Assembly (NCBI GenBank): GCA_033026295.1 | Contig: CM065180.1 | Span: forward strand, 16,774,023 to 16,838,022 | DNA from: Channa striata | Taxonomy: Eukaryota > Chordata > Actinopteri > Anabantiformes > Channidae | DNA length: 64,000 nt | Reading direction: 5' to 3' | In this document: positions 25,976-41,100 of the stretch, one piece after another | How the letters are laid out: the number at the start of each line of letters is the position of its first letter | How positions within the stretch are numbered: the stretch's first letter is position 1 | Made by a program: the position numbers and the translations under genes | Notes under the pieces: model-generated | What the model was told of the DNA's origin: nothing | What the model saw: the letters and a program-made list of their open reading frames with translations, nothing else | Database searches by the model: none

Positions 25976-26282
25976 GTTTTGTCTTACACCCACAAGTTCT
26001 GCGCTCACGGGTCCAGGGGCCCCAGAGGTCAGAGGTCCCCTGGACCTGTGCCCAGTTGGCCTGTTCAGAAATCCACTCATGGCTGATGATATCACATATG
26101 AAAGTGTTTAGAGAAACTACTTTTACAAGTTGTCCATGGGAGGTAGGATGCAGAACTCAGCTCTAATGCTGTAAATATTCAGGATGTGATGTCAGAAAAC
26201 CAGTGGCTGCTGACACACCAGTCACAGGTGCACTTTGTGAGAACTTTGGCAGCTGCGTTAGCTACACGTGACAGCAGATAAA

Positions 26283-26330
26283 CGCGTGTGTGTGTGTGTG
26301 CGTGTGTGTGTGCGTGCGTGCGTGCGTGCA
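26283..26330. repeat. GT/GC microsatellite
   Basis: A (gt) tract interrupted by gc, ending in four or five gcgt units. Confidence 0.95.
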
Positions 26331-27799
26331 GCAGCATCTGTTTGTATCCTCGGGTACACCTAAGTGACAGCAGATGTCCTTCGCATTCCATTGTCGATCG
26401 TGTGGCAGTAACATGTGTTTGTGTTTATTTGTGCGGCCTCCTGTTATTGTCTCATATACATTGTGACAGAGCTGCAGCTCCAGCTGTCAGCCTGAGACTG
26501 TCCTGAACATCACGGCAATACGCAGAGAGAGAAAAGCGAGGCAGGACTGATGAGCTGCTGCAGATTTCGTACTGAAGCTGTAGACAAAGACTGGGATGGT
26601 AAATTAAAGCAGCTCCTTTCTGGGCGACTCAGAAGCCTTGCATGAACGTGGACACGCCACAATGGCATTTCATAACCTTAATGTTGTAGTGGTTTAGGTG
26701 TTAGCAATAAACATTAGTCTCTACGTGCCATTTTATCATTTCAATCTTGAAATTGCTCCATTATGACTTATCACTGATTCACCAATCGCGTCTGTCTGCT
26801 GTTTGATGTGATAGTGATGAGTGAGAACCAAACCCATTACAGTAACTATGATATGAAACGTTGCACAGCCTCGTTATCCACTGTGAATATGGAAATATAG
26901 ATTATTTGCAGCTTTAAATTTAAGATGAGAAGAAGGTGTAAAAATCAAAAAAAGATAAAATAATTTCTCCGCTGTGACATTTGAGGTTGGTTGGTTGTGT
27001 GAAAGATATTCAAAATTCCAGCTTTCTACAACTGAATGGGGAAGTGAAGCGCTTATAAATCCTCATAGTACGATGACTCATAATGGTTTGATGACGCTGC
27101 TAATATTCCACTATAGGAAAGTGAATTTGTCTTTTATGCTGTGATTGTGAGATTCAGTGACGCAGCTGCTCTCTTGTCTGCTCGCCCTGTCTAGGTTCTG
27201 TGCTTCTCGCCTCAGCAGCAGGTTTGCTGTGTGACGAGCAGCAGACAAACATCCGTCCGCGAGGACACGTTCAAGCATCCGCTGCTGAGCCGCCATCTCC
27301 CACCTACTGATGGATCGATACCAAACAGCTAAAGTTGGCACCAACTAAGCGCCTCAGCATGTTTCCCACCACTTTGAAAAGAGTGTGTAAACTGTACGTT
27401 TACTTTAGGCCTTTTTCACAGGAAACATTCTCAAAGTAAATCGCAGGTGTTCGTGGGGCATCCAGATGATGAGTTTGGTCATTTCAGAACTCCACATATC
27501 ACAATGGTGAGTGTGAAATTACCTTTAAGAATAATTCAGATGTATGAAAATATCACTTTGTTCCACAACAATTAGCAACAGCTTCTTCCTAAAATTAGAA
27601 TAAAAACAATGAGTGGACCTGAGAAGGAGCCCTGAATTGTGCCGTTAGTTGTAAAGGTCTGATTTTAATTGAAAAACATATTTCAGCATGCTTTTTAATA
27701 ATTGTGAAGAGGACGGCTCATAGACCAGTGCAGGATTCATCAAGTTGTTTTTTGTTTCCATATGTGAAGCTTTTTCAGAAGCTGCACTGTGCAAAAAAT

Positions 27800-27826
27800 A
27801 CATAAATAAATAAATAAATAAATAAA
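27800..27826. repeat. AAAT tetranucleotide repeat
   Basis: About six uninterrupted aaat units after an A-rich stretch. Confidence 0.95.
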
Positions 27827-30800
27827 AGATGGCAGATAGATGACATTATCATCATCATCGTGTTGAGCTGCTCCTCAGGTGGAGTACCAAGAGTTGGAGC
27901 AGCCTCTCGTGAACAGATGTCGGCCATATTTCCATCTAAATGGACCTGGCAGCATGCGGACGTCCTAATTTATCTTAGCGGGCAGAAGGACATAATCCAC
28001 GAACGCGGCGTTCATTGAAGCAGCCCTGTGCACACATTCAAAAATGCATAAAATACAGGAGTGTGTGCCGCTGCAACATATCTGCTGAGATTTTTCTCGC
28101 TGCTTCTTCCACCCACACAACTTATGTCATGTTCAGGCACCTATCAGTGCGTGCTACAGCGCACAGGAGTGAATTCTGCAAACTCTACGATGATATTTAT
28201 CACATAGATGTTTAAGGAATTGTGACTGTTGTGTCTGACAGGTGGGAAATTCTCTTTTTCGTAACGTGCACCTATATTAATATTTTACTGTTCAAAGCCT
28301 TTGTTGAAAATGACAAATGATGCACAAAAACAATGTAGTTCATTCCTGTTGGGTGGTCCAGTACATTTAGTCATCTCCTGAGGAAACCACGCTATTGTCT
28401 TTGTAACAGTGAGAATATAACACAACGTACCGTGGACACCACACCAAGAGCGAACAGCGTGTGTAGTTTAGTAAGACCTCATTCACCGGGGCTTGAATCT
28501 GCTCTCAGACAGCAGCAGGGAGCCGGTTCAGCAGATGGCCAGTTCTTTAAATGACAGTTCAAAAGGCATCGCCGTCTGATGATGTCCCATTAACCATATT
28601 GATCTCCCAGCAGTAAGTGTAACACGTCCACTGGAAAAATCTGCTCATCTTTTTGGTCATATCACAACAATATATATTTATGCAATTTGATCCTAATGGC
28701 TAATATGGATCTGTGAGTCATCATAAAACTTCCTGATGTGGTCCACTTACAAACTTGAATGGTGATTTTAAATTCACCCTGAGCCAGTTCTTTGACTAGT
28801 TCATTATCACCACTATGTTGCTAACATTTTAAGGCCTCTCCCCTTCACACTGGCTGGTTAGTTTAACCAAGTAGTTTGGGCTGGAGTAACAGCGTCACCT
28901 CCGTCTGTTCTGGGATCTGTCAGGGTTGATCTGTACTCCAATATGTCACCATTAAGCATCTGCCACTGTCCAGCAGTCTCATCTGCTCGTCCTCCTGCGG
29001 CTCCGTCCACGGCTGTATACACACAAACACACGGTCAGAGAACAGACTATAACTACTGCCACCGCATCAGTAAGAAGCATGAAGTTCAACTAAAAACTGT
29101 CTTTAATAAGCATATGCACGACTTTCCTTTGTAACAGTGGTTAATACCATTTCATGAGTGTTAATAAAAATGTGTTTTTAATTCCAATTGAGCCATTTCT
29201 TTTATTGAGTCCTAAGTAAACAGAAGAAGATGGTGGGATTTTTTATTCAAGTTGAAGTACAGAGTACATGTCCTAAAATATACAAAAGTTTACGAAACAA
29301 GGTAAAACTGAATAGAATTTGATGCTGATAGCATGAATGTGCAAATCTAGTACAACGCCAGGTGAGCTTTGCATAGTGAGGAAATGAGTGAAATGAACAG
29401 CTGCCAACAGCTGTTTGAAAATTAATTAATGTCTGGTCTGTAATAGGGACAAAGGATGTCGAATTCTTGATGCAGCTGTTCAGGTTTTAACAAACACTAA
29501 GAAAATACCATATTGCTTTTTTTACTTCACTGGGTAACAGCTTGTTTTAGATATGATTCGATAAAGGTTTTACAGATTACTTATAAAGTGCTTCATGAAC
29601 TGCTTCCCTAGAAGCCAGAGTGCTGTGCCCCATCTCCAGGCTATAGGAGAACAGATTTGATAATATATTTTATTTTTAAATTATTATTATACGTTTTTAC
29701 TTTCATTTATTTTATTGTACTATTTTTGCTCCAGCTGCTTAATCTCAGAATCAGATCCTGAACCATGTAACAGTCTGAAAAGTTTTCATTGATCATTTCT
29801 CCTTGTACTTACTTTCCCATTATCAGCCTGGAAACATCTAACCAATGAGGGGTTACTCAATTGGCTGTATATACAAAATGTATCTTGAAGTTATTGATTT
29901 GAAATTAAAAACAAGTTTTCTAAATCATCCGCAGATTCAAAACCAGAACAAACCATAAGGCTTAAAGCAGGTTTACTTACAGTTTACACCGACCCTCCGG
30001 TGGGACGTCACCGCTGCAACAGGTGGAAGCCGCTGCATCGTGACCTTAAACTTTGTGGTAATTTTCATAGATTTGTGTTGGTTAAGTTGCTCGTGGTGCA
30101 TTTAACATTTCTGTAAACCCCTAAAAAGGTTCCTGTTGAAAAGAGTCCAACAGCTGTCTTTGTAGAAGCGAGCGCTGGTCGGACAGATGTGATCTGCTGA
30201 GCTCACATTCCACGACCTGAAATCCTAAATAGAAACATCACTCTTGCTCAATTCCAGGCTGCAGGTCACCCAGAGGCTAATGGAGGTGCAGCTCTGGAAG
30301 GAGACCTGCCGTCTTATCTCCAGCTGCACGCAGAGCCGGAGAAAATGACAAATAAATGAAATGGACTCGTCCAGCTGAGTGCATGACACACAGGAATCAA
30401 AAGACCAATCTGTGATGGGTTTGTCTGAGAATTGAATTGAACATAGTCCTCGGACCGCTTATTTTTTTATGGAGTATACGGAGTTTGACCGGTGCCCAGG
30501 TTTGATGACTGTAGTTCTTTGTTACTGAAGATATTAAAGGGTATTACGCTGATTAAATCTGTGAAACTGATGAAGAGAAACAACTTGTCATCAAAGACTA
30601 GATTGGCTTGGCATTTTATGAAATGTACTTATTTGCTTCCATGTTGAGAGATAAGAATTGTATGTTATTGTGGTCTGTTTCTTGACAGGACGCACTTCCT
30701 TTCACTTTGCCTGCGGCCGTCATGGTCACAAGACAAGTGAGAATCCTGCTAGTTTTTCTAACATTTCTTCGAGCATTTGAAACCTTTTAGGAGCCACACT

Positions 30801-31744
30801 ACGCATCGTGACTGGAATAAAGAGTTATTTTAACCAATATAACCAGTGGCTGCCCCTATGAGACTAACTCAACTCTGCTGGGAAGCAAAGTGTGTGAATT
30901 TGTGACAGAGCTTCTGAAGGTTAAGACGGGGTCCATGAATGATGAAAAGAAAAGCCAGAAGCTGCAGAAGTAATGTTAAGGCAAAAATGCAGAGTTTTTA
31001 AGAAACAAATCAAAATCCTTTGGGATTTTTGAACATAATTCACAGGGCATATTTCCACTTCATAAATTCACAAAGTAACAGTTTCCTCGAAGTGTACATT
31101 CACATTAGGTTCCTTAATGTCACGACGTTTGAACGTGTGAAACCTAATGCCGGGCTGAACCGACGCACGTGCACACATTTCACTGAAATTGAAGCCACGT
31201 GTGTGTAGAACGATAACAATTTCAATACTAAATCCTCAACTGCGGCATTACATCTTCATTCTGGACTAGTTTGAACAAACTTCCCTTTTCCCCTATCCAC
31301 CTCTGTCTTTGTTGATGATTTCTTGGTTTTATTTTTTACTGGAAAGCGAGATGTCAACACTGCTGACAACACGCAGCGAATTCCGATCTGACTCTTCTGA
31401 CAGCAGTTGCATTGTTAGATCAGATATAAGACCACATGTAGGTATGAAATGAGAAAAAAAAAACAGGAGATTCTGGTTGCAGACAAAGATGTCGGACTAC
31501 TAACCTCAGCAGGAAGTCTGAGCCAGAAGTTTTTAAGTTTGGCAGAAAATGGACCTTGAGACAAAGATGGTCACTATGAAGCGAAAACTTCATAACTTCT
31601 GAAAAAAAGTGGTAAAGATTTGTTCAAATTTCCTATAGACAAAAAAAAAATCTGAATCACATGACCATAAAATTAACACATTTGAGTAACTTTGGCATGT
31701 AATGTGAAGGTTATCTAACTTTGAGGCAGAAACAAAGGTCAGCT

Positions 31745-31820
31745 GGGCCGGAGCTTGAACCATGAAAACTGCAGCTACGTGATACGCATCGTAACCACTG
31801 GACTGCCAGATGCCCCTGCG
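31745..31820 (+). repeat. Possible worn tRNA-like/dispersed repeat
   Basis: Contains gcttgaaccatgaaaactgc followed by ctacgtgatacgcatcgtaa and ccactggactgccagatgcc. This resembles common fish repeat ends of the form 'gaaccc... ctaaccactgggccaccaggtgccc'. No cloverleaf is complete. Confidence 0.35.
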
Positions 31821-32582
31821 AATTAAAAAACACACACAAAAAAAATATTTTCCAAATTGTGTCTTGGTCACTTGTCAGTACTGAAGAACAGCCGAGTCTG
31901 CACTCAAGAAAGAGCTGTAAAGCTTTTACTCCGAAAACCTCCTGGTGTATCTTTGGTCAATGTCCTACAATCATTATAATCTGTCGGTACTGTCAGACTG
32001 TACATGAGGACTTTAAGGTCACATCCCGAGGAAAAACCACTAGAATTAATACCTTGACAAGAATAACTCTGATTACATCGTCTCCTAATTAAAGTCTCAC
32101 ATCACACCCTGGTAAATATGCAAAAAAAAAAAAAAAAGCTTACAGACTGTGTCAGAGTCACACACACCCATTTTTTCTTTTTATTCAGTGATAAATAATT
32201 TCCTATTATCATAGGCTTTTATGTGTAGACATCCGATCAAGGCAAGAGACAAATTAGAGGGCACACATTGCCACCATTAGAAAATAATAGCAGAAACAAA
32301 AACAATGAGGTAAGAAGTTTTTTCTTTTTTTAATACATCTGTGGTGCTTCTATTTCTGTAACTTATACTGTTGAATGCACAGTGCTTTCTAATACAGAAA
32401 TCCTGCCTTTTGTGTCTGTACATTATGAAACAAAAACAGGTCATGGCACAATACTGATCCAACCAACCAAGACAGGGCACTGCAGAGAGTATACGTCATC
32501 AGGCCGAGAGTAAGAAAAGCTGAGCAGGAAACAGAAATGCAAAACAAAACTAAGAATCCGCTACTGGGCTCCGTGATGGATT

Positions 32583-32619
32583 CAACACACACACACACAC
32601 ACACACAGAGGGAGGGAGG
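32583..32619. repeat. CA microsatellite with ggga tail
   Basis: About 12 ac units followed by three ggga units. Confidence 0.9.
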
Positions 32620-34994
32620 GAGATTATTGTCAGTGTTCATGTTGAGTGTAAACATATACAGTAGGAGCCTACGTGTGTGAGGTTTTTACATACATGTGGA
32701 AGAACCAAAGCAATGAGTTGATCAAATTCGCTGCTTTTCTCTTTCCCATCTTGCATGAAATGAAATTGTGCATCTGTGGCTTTAACCGTCTTGCAAAAAC
32801 TGAGAGCGGCTTAGTTGAGACATGGCCGCGTTAAGGTTTAATGGAAATGGACCTTTTATGGAGAATCCAAACTTTCTTCCGGAGATGGAAGAGATGCGAG
32901 CATTATGTCATTTTAATGAGGGTGAATGAACACAGAATTTGGTGCTGAGCGTAGACCAGGCGTTTCTGCTGCGAGCCTCCCAGAGAAAGAAAGGAGGAAT
33001 CGGCTGCAATATACATCAGAAATTCTGCTCAATAGTCAGGTCTGATAACACAGAGATGGAGCACATATTTTAGATTCTTTTCCATTTCCCTCTCCTTATA
33101 AGCCCAGAACCAGTCAGAGAATCACCACGTTTTTAGGTTTACTGCAGTATTAAAGTAATTAGTGATAGTGTCAGTACTGTAGTGTTTTTAACAATGTCCA
33201 TATAGACACTGAACCAACTAAAAAAAACCTGGATTTGTTTATTTGTCTATGCTTATGTCTCTGTTGCTGAAACAATTGAATTTTACTTACTTTTTTTTCC
33301 CCAAATCTTGAAAACAATTTAATCTGAAATTTTTGAATAAAAATGAAATGGTGCAGCTTCTTCGGGACTATGTAACTAAGCAAGAGTGGACATTTGCATG
33401 TCCAACATCTCTGGACACATTACAGTAACTCAGAGCACTTTCTCTTAGTTCTGTCTAAGGAGAGGCCACAGTGTTTGACAAGATTTGATAAAGTCTGCTG
33501 AATATTCAGCGGTTAATGTTTTGGTTTTGTTGTCATAAACATAAGCATGTAAATACAGTATTTGTAATTTTGTAAAAATATGTTGTTATCAGAAATAGTG
33601 AAACAGAGACTTTAAACATTAACGCGGATAACTTTTAACTATGATGATAAATCACATTGGGATATCCTAATTTCATACACAATCAAGAGAATTGTAACTG
33701 GTAATGGAAATAGTGTCAGCTACAGTTGAAACATGTGAGGGATTTATTTGTGTGTATGTGAGTGTGTGTTTCATCCACGGGCCTCATGAGCAACACACTG
33801 AGGCACAGCCCCATGCATGGACCTGACCTGCAGTCCCAGTGCCTTCACTGGTGTACAAAAAAAAAAAAAGACGCCCCAAAGAAAATGCTCCTAGCTCGCT
33901 TTATTTATGTCCATAAAGGAGAATGCCACCAAATTTCAGCATTTACACGTGTTATTGTCACACTTTAGGTAACTTTGTTTTCTATTTATAAAAGTCAGTA
34001 ATGTCGGCTATATATGCATCGATCTGGAATCCTCCAAAATTTAACACTGCCAAAATGTACATTTATGAAAAATACTTTGAAAACTGTGCTTGTGGCTGTA
34101 CTTAACACGGTTAAGATTATTAATACAAATACAAGATGTGTTGTCATGTTCAGATGATCACTCTAAACTCACAGTCTACTAGTTATTGGCAAAAAAATGT
34201 GCATCAGTGTCACGGGTTTAGCTTAGCAGAAAAGCTGTCTATGCTCATTGATATTTTATTGCTATTTTCTTGTCTACATAAATAACATTATGCAAGGTCT
34301 TACATTGAGTGGCATTCTCCTTTATGGCGTTCGACCTCGCGTTCTGCAGCCAGCAGATATCACTCCTCCTTGCTACCTGCTCCAGAGCTAGAGCCGGTGG
34401 GAGACAAAGAGGCAGTACACCTGCACCTTCCTCTCGTGCACAGCAGCCCGTGCGTTGTGGCCCAGACAGCTGGGCTCACAGGTGCTCTCCCCAGCCACAC
34501 ACACCTGCGGCCGTGGGATGCGAAAGCGAGAATAAGCCCTGCCTGAAAAAAAAAACTACCCAATATCCCTCAAGGGCTCAGTTCAGTGAACCTCAATTAC
34601 ACTCAGACTACTTCAGTGGAAGGTCAGCGAGGGGCGCAAGAAACCAAAAAGGAATACAAAATGTACAACAACAGAAAACACACAACTGAAATTGCCAAGA
34701 GAAGCCAAAAATAGCAACTGGAGCGGTCGTGATGGTGCAGATTTGCGCTGAGGGCAGCAGGACGGGCGGCCGGGAGTCAAGTCGAGGAGTGGCTGTAGTG
34801 GTCCTCAAGAAATGTGCGCCAGCATTGTGGCCACGGTTGCCATGACAGCAGCGCATTAAGCACCCTTTCCAACAGAACAACAACAGAGAGACGGCCATAA
34901 TTTAAAATCAACAGTGGCAGGGTGCTGCCTCAGCTGCTCTGTGTCACACTGCTCCACCCCTCTGTGTCCATGTCCTCCTTTAGTGTTTTGTTCA

Positions 34995-35000
34995 TTTATT
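34995..35000 (-). terminator. Candidate mosmo polyadenylation signal
   Basis: AATAAA on the minus strand about 185 bases past the mosmo stop. Mosmo may have a longer 3' UTR with a further signal to the left, so this is only the nearest candidate. Confidence 0.35.
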
Positions 35001-35185
35001 CGTTTTCATCTTTTAGTAGTTAAGTACTCCACGGTGCTGCGGTCCCTTGACAGATGAGAGACTTCCCTGTTTCAGGCTTCTGACCAGAGTTTGTATCTGA
35101 ATTTCAGTCTTTGTGTGTTTTTGCAAATCCCATACATTTTTCAGAGCCCCGTGTTTCAATTCAGAGGCGGCCGGGGGTTGAGACC

Positions 35186-38100
35186 TCAGCCGGGAAGGCA
35201 AACTTTGCCAGCAAACAGCAGTCCAACTATGGTGAAGAAGATGGAGAGAACGAACAGCACGTACGAGGAGCCGACCACTGTGTTGTTGGGCAGCTTGTAC
35301 GGCTGGCCCCCCACCTCATTGATATAGAAGCCTATGGGGAAGATCAGTGCTGCCATGCAGAACAGGATCACTGCAGGAAAGGAGATAAAGAATGCGTTAG
35401 TGTATCGTACGTATTATATGATAAGCATACTTCATTTAAGACTCTTTAGTCTACAAAGACTTAAGGAAAAACAAAAAGTCTTCAAGTCCCCTAACTTAGT
35501 ATTTATAAGCAGTTAAACATAGTTCAAATAAAAAGAAAATGTACTAATTAGAGCCACAACAAGTGAATCAGCAGGGAGGTAATGAGCAACTATTCTTATA
35601 ACCGTGTATTTGACTTTTTAATGCAAATTTTAAATATTTATTAATTTATTAATCCTTTTTATAATATAATAGTGAAATCAGTAGTTTTGGAATTTGGACT
35701 GTTTCTGTTGACTTTTGTAAATTGACTGCAAGTGTTGCAGCCCCAATGTCAAGAAATGTGCATTAATACACACGCTCATCTGCTCTCAAAGACATTTTCC
35801 ATTAAACTGTGAAATTAAGCATTTGTTAAATGTTCATATAACGCTCATGAAACCCAAATAGAAGGACAGAGGTCTGACCAAAGGCATTATTTTTAGGATT
35901 TGTTTTCCATACTAAATGCAGAAAATTAGGCATTCGACTCAGCAGGAATCAGGGCTGCTCAAACAGAACAGAATAAAATTAGCAAGTTCATTAGGGAGAA
36001 AGAACAGTGTGCGGCTTTAATGGCTTTGAAAGAGCAGTTACACAGGGCAGACTCAGGGTGTGCACCTTGATCAGCATGACCTTTAGGACCCTCCGGAAAG
36101 TTTTTAATACGTGTCACAAATTATATATATACTGAAAAAAGTACAACGGCAACAGTCCGAACACAATATGTGAGTGGTTCACCCAGAACAATTCAGGCAG
36201 TGTAGCATTTTACCTCCCAGACTCTCCTCTATTGTTCCAGTGTCCTCATTAGAAGAGGACACTTCATTTTCTATAAGACTTCTAAATAATCAGCGGCTAA
36301 TGGCCGACCCAACCCTTCATATCACACCAAGGTCTGCCATCAGAGCCGGAGCTGTAACTTTCTACAATCGACAGCCAGTTTATCTGCCTAACGCTTAAAT
36401 AAGTGTGAAGCTGAAGAGCCACTTGTGAGGGGGAATCTTGCTCACAAAAAAAACCCTTTCACACATGCTCTAGAATCCTGATAATCTCCTAACTTTGTCC
36501 GGAACGGGTGAGTGTGTGGATGCAAAAGTCCAAGTGAGACGCTCCTGACATTTTATGTGCCTGAGCCCATGCATGCAGCACGTTGCTCTGCCCATAATTG
36601 TTGGGAGCCTTTAAAGCGAGCAGCAGTACGAGCTGTAAATTCACCGTCTACTCCACACTTCGGCCTGTGATTCATTAACACGATGACTTAAAGCGGCAGC
36701 ATGCACATGATTTGGGAACACTTTGATTTTAAGGACGATTACAGCCCGAAGACATTAAGAGGATCTAAACATCAAAGAAAAGGAGTAACAATAGACATCA
36801 TTCTCTATACCCCACAGCCAAGTTTTTTCACCTTCTTTTCAACATCTTTGACCCCTCAGTTTTATCTGAGGATCCTTTGAGTGGCTCTAACCCAAGGCTG
36901 GAAAACAATGATCTACTGTGAACAGCACACACAAGCACAAAAAACATCCAATGCACACAAACACACATGCACATGCACAGCAGATGTGCATAGACATAAA
37001 TGTGCAACTCAGCTGCAAAAACGTGGTTGTTCAATAAAATATGTTGCTAAGTCATTAACGTCAACGCTTCTGCATTAGAATGCTCAATAAATGTTTTAGA
37101 ACATATTTTCAGCAGCACTTGAACGTTAATTCACAGTATCCATCAGGTAGGAGAAAAAAATGCAGATAGCACATTTAGATCATGATGCATTTTCACAAAC
37201 TTTGTTTAAACCAAGTGAAAAAGATTTATTATTGTGATAGAAGTGATGTGGCAATAATGCTGAAGCTCCTCCAGTAACAGCAATCAACAGTAAACCAACA
37301 TTCACCAAAAGATACAAATATGCATTTGTCCCCTCAGGGTTTTGTATGAAACAAACTTCAGAGACATTTTATCTGCGCTGGTGTCAACGAGCAAACGCAC
37401 GCACACACAAAGTCAGTTCGCAAATGGAGCAAGCCCGTCTCACTCTGTTCATTTTATGCATGTCGTTTCTTAAACATAAATATTGTATATATTTATGGAA
37501 ACTCACTTTCCATAGTCAGGGTTGGGGATTAGAGGAACCTGATGCAAGATTTCTCCACCATGTTAGAACATGATGGAAAGTTTGAAAATGTTCAAATCAA
37601 TGTAGCAAGACCAGAAATTTCTTTTTGGATTCCATGCCTTCCACCTTGTAAATATTATAACACAGTGGAACCCAAAGATGTAGGAGGGTTGGAATGCTAG
37701 CGGCTAATGTAGCTGATATGTAGAAATGTGGACCAGGATACAAAAGTCTGAAAAGCCTGATCTAAACGCAGACACCTTTTTTTTATTTTGAGTTAAGAAA
37801 TGAATAAACACAGCACAGAGGTCGATGACAAAGACTTCCAGAGGTAAAATATCCGTGTCTTATCATTAGATCCAAAAAAAATGTGACAAAAAAAAGCTCA
37901 AAAGTAACCTGTAGATATCAGTTTGCCATATGACGTATTTAACTATTTGTCAAAACCTATCCACTAAAAGAGAAAGCAGCGTTCTGACCATAAAGCATAT
38001 CTGCAGTAAACTGTATCATTAATACAGCGAGGCACTGCTTAGAGGTTCCATGTTCACCCATTTACAGTAAACACATCCTGCACAATCTGGTTTTGTGCAT

Positions 38101-41100
38101 GTGAACGTATCGACTAATGAGCTCTAAAATCTTGATCAAACCCAGTGGGATCAATTATCTTGGTGTTGCTGACCACATGCTGAGAGCCATTACATTCATA
38201 CCAGACCCCCCCCCCCCGAAAAAAGCGAGCATGTTGTGATGTGCTTTCAGTGCTTGTCAGGTTTATTAGCAGCTGCAGGGTACAGCAGAGGTCAGGGGGT
38301 GAAGTCATTACGCAGTGTTATAGTACAGTCCAGGAAGTAGGTGTGTGTGACTGAATAACAAGGTTGGCATTAATTAAAATGACTCTCTTTTATTCTGTTC
38401 CCTTTGAAGATGTTATTTCGGAGGCTTCAGTCCAGCTCTGAGTCCACTTATGTAATGCGCAGTGACGTTACACGGCAAAGCAAACTGTGACTTCTGTGAA
38501 TGACAGATAAATGGATGTGAAACAGCTTTGTGCAATTAAAAATAACTCATATTATTAAAGTTAAAAGTACAACCCCCATTTCCTTTGCTGCAGGCCAGCA
38601 AACCAGGAAAACGCATTCATAAAACAGCTTTGTGGACTGTGTGCTACATAAAGTCTAAATGCTGGTTAAATCACAGCAGCTAACTGAGCTGTGCCTAATT
38701 AGGTTAGTTGCCTGAACAGTGTGTGTGTGGTGACAGCTCATTAAGTCATTTTTAGATTTAATTTTTCACTCTATTGTGCCAATTTGCAGAGCTATTTGGT
38801 ACCTGAGGGATGGCTTTTCCTGGTGTCTCACTTGTTTTTGTTGCCTTTAATAGTTTTAACAGTTTTTTGCTAGAATAGTGTCGTGCGTCTACAGTAGTAC
38901 AGAAATGTGTATACTGGGAATAAAAGGGCGTCTACCGTCTCGTTTACGGTGTCGTCTGCCGCTATCTACAGTTCCCTTCAGACAGAAATACTTTCTTAGG
39001 GATGGGTGACAGACAAAATCCTTGATCACTGTGAGTAATTAGAATTATTTTTAGAAGTAGTCCATAAAAGCCAATCCGATGCATTGCGTTGTGCGTTTGG
39101 GGGGGTTGGGGGGGCTGTTAGCTAAAGCAGAGCCAGAGATCTGTGGCTCAGCATTATTCCTGCAGGCTTCAGCCGGCGAGATAATTGAAGTGCACCTCAC
39201 GGGCCCCACTGCCTCTCTTTAAGTGCCTAAATCGATAACGTGCCACGTCTTGCTTACTCGCTGCTGGTCTTCCTTAGCTGATAAAGTAATAAACTGCGAC
39301 AATTAGTTAATTGACGAGCTGATTGTGAGAAAACCATCCAATGCTTATTGATGTCTATTTGAAACTACATTCATAGAACTTCAGCGTGTAGAGATGTGTG
39401 TTATTCTGAAGAACAATGAAACACATTGTAAAAACGATGAAATATAAAAATGTTTACAGAGATTTACACACACACTTCGGATTTCAGTGAAGTGGTTCTA
39501 AATCACTTTCCATATAAGCTGCGTATCTTTAAACTACTTCTTTTTTACTTCCTTGAACATTTCTATAGTAATTTAATTATGATGATTTGCACAGTTTTAT
39601 AGGTGCCTGTGCCACGTTCCTCGCAACTTTATACTTTGTTAAAAAAGGCAAAATGCAACGTCAGACATAAAGTTATACTTGTGCTGAAAAGGACAGTTTG
39701 GGAGAAAATGAATGCAAAGAAAAGTCAGCAAACTGCAGAGAAGTAATTACCTCATTTATTTTATGCAGTTACTGTTAGAGTATTGTCCACGCATGTAATG
39801 TATTTTGTTTAGCATTACAGCACTGCTCCACCCCTATACACGACCCTCGAACCTTGAGAAAACACTGCTGGTGTGTGCATATAGAGACAGAGGCCGGTCT
39901 GTACGGGTCACACAAAGCTGCCCATTCAGGTGCTAGTGGCCTCGAGCCAGTTACACTAGAGACTCCCCACCTCTTCTAAACCTTCATCACCTGTTTGCCT
40001 CGAATGAACCACCCCCGTTTCCTGCCTACCGGCTTCGCTTTATTCTTCCTCCCTCTCTTTTCATTTAGGGCTTTACGTTGGCATCCAGCTCTCATGTACT
40101 AACACCATCAGCACCTCTTGGCCTCTACAGATTTTTCTCTCAAGTCTTCTGAAGTCCCTGCTGGGTTTCTCTCTTAACCTCTCGTCCTCCTCGCCTAACA
40201 GCAGAGAGGTGTTTGCCATCATAGCCCAGCCTGGTCACTTTTTCGCATCTTTCCTCCACTTAAAAAAAAACCTTGAGGTAAAAGAGAATGTCAGGAAGAC
40301 GAAGAGTTTCCTCTAGCCTTGTTTCCTCATTTCTGATTATCATCATCAGGCTTTTTTTATAAGGAGAAAATCTGTACTAAAAATATACCTCTTGTCTAAT
40401 ATGGCAAAGGGGACAAAGGTGACAATTGCCAAGTTGCCATGGCAACTCCCTTACTTTTGCTTGAGTGTGATGGTTAAACAATGACTCAACACCTTTCTAA
40501 TTTAGCTTGTGACACAAATTTGTGCTTACCAGACTGACAGTTTGTGGAGGGGGTCTGCAGAGCTGTGATTCATCAAGTATTTGCAAGTGATTAGGTAAAG
40601 TTAGAAAATTAATTATGAGTCTCCATTAGGTTGGACAGACAAATAAAGTGCAAAACAAAGACTTCACTTTGTCATCAGAAATATTGACCCAGCAATGAAA
40701 CCGTGCATCTATCTGTATGAGTGCGCTCCAGACTGCTCCTTCGTTTCCTTTAACTAACTGACCAATCAAATTCTTCCACTTCCCACACAGTCTGACGAAA
40801 GCAACGCAGCCACAGTGTACAGAACAGATGCAGAGTTATTACCGAGTACTGGAAGTGCATCTATACAGGAATTTGAAATAAAAAAATAAAATAGAGTCAA
40901 TGTTCAAGGGAAAGAGGGAGAGAATGCACTAGACAAACACTGTGGTACACAAGCCACCCACTTGACAAGCTGCATTACTCAATAAATAAGCTTCAGGGAG
41001 CAAAAGGAGTCATTAAGCATGCAAAAAAATAAAACACTCATAAATGTGCAAATGCAACAAAACTCTCACACACCCACACACAGGTCCTGATGTCACTGTC

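Larger units (their letters stand above)
16501..34994. other. Gene-poor interval between sdr42e2 and mosmo
   Basis: About 18.5 kb with no exon I could recognise on either strand. Open frames here are short, lack family motifs and often run through microsatellites or the T-rich block. Contents listed separately include hairpins at 17.7 kb, dispersed repeat pieces, CA and GT microsatellites and a T-rich degenerate tandem region at 25.3-26.0 kb. In human 16p12.2 VWA3A lies in the corresponding interval; no remnant was recognised by eye. Confidence 0.5.
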
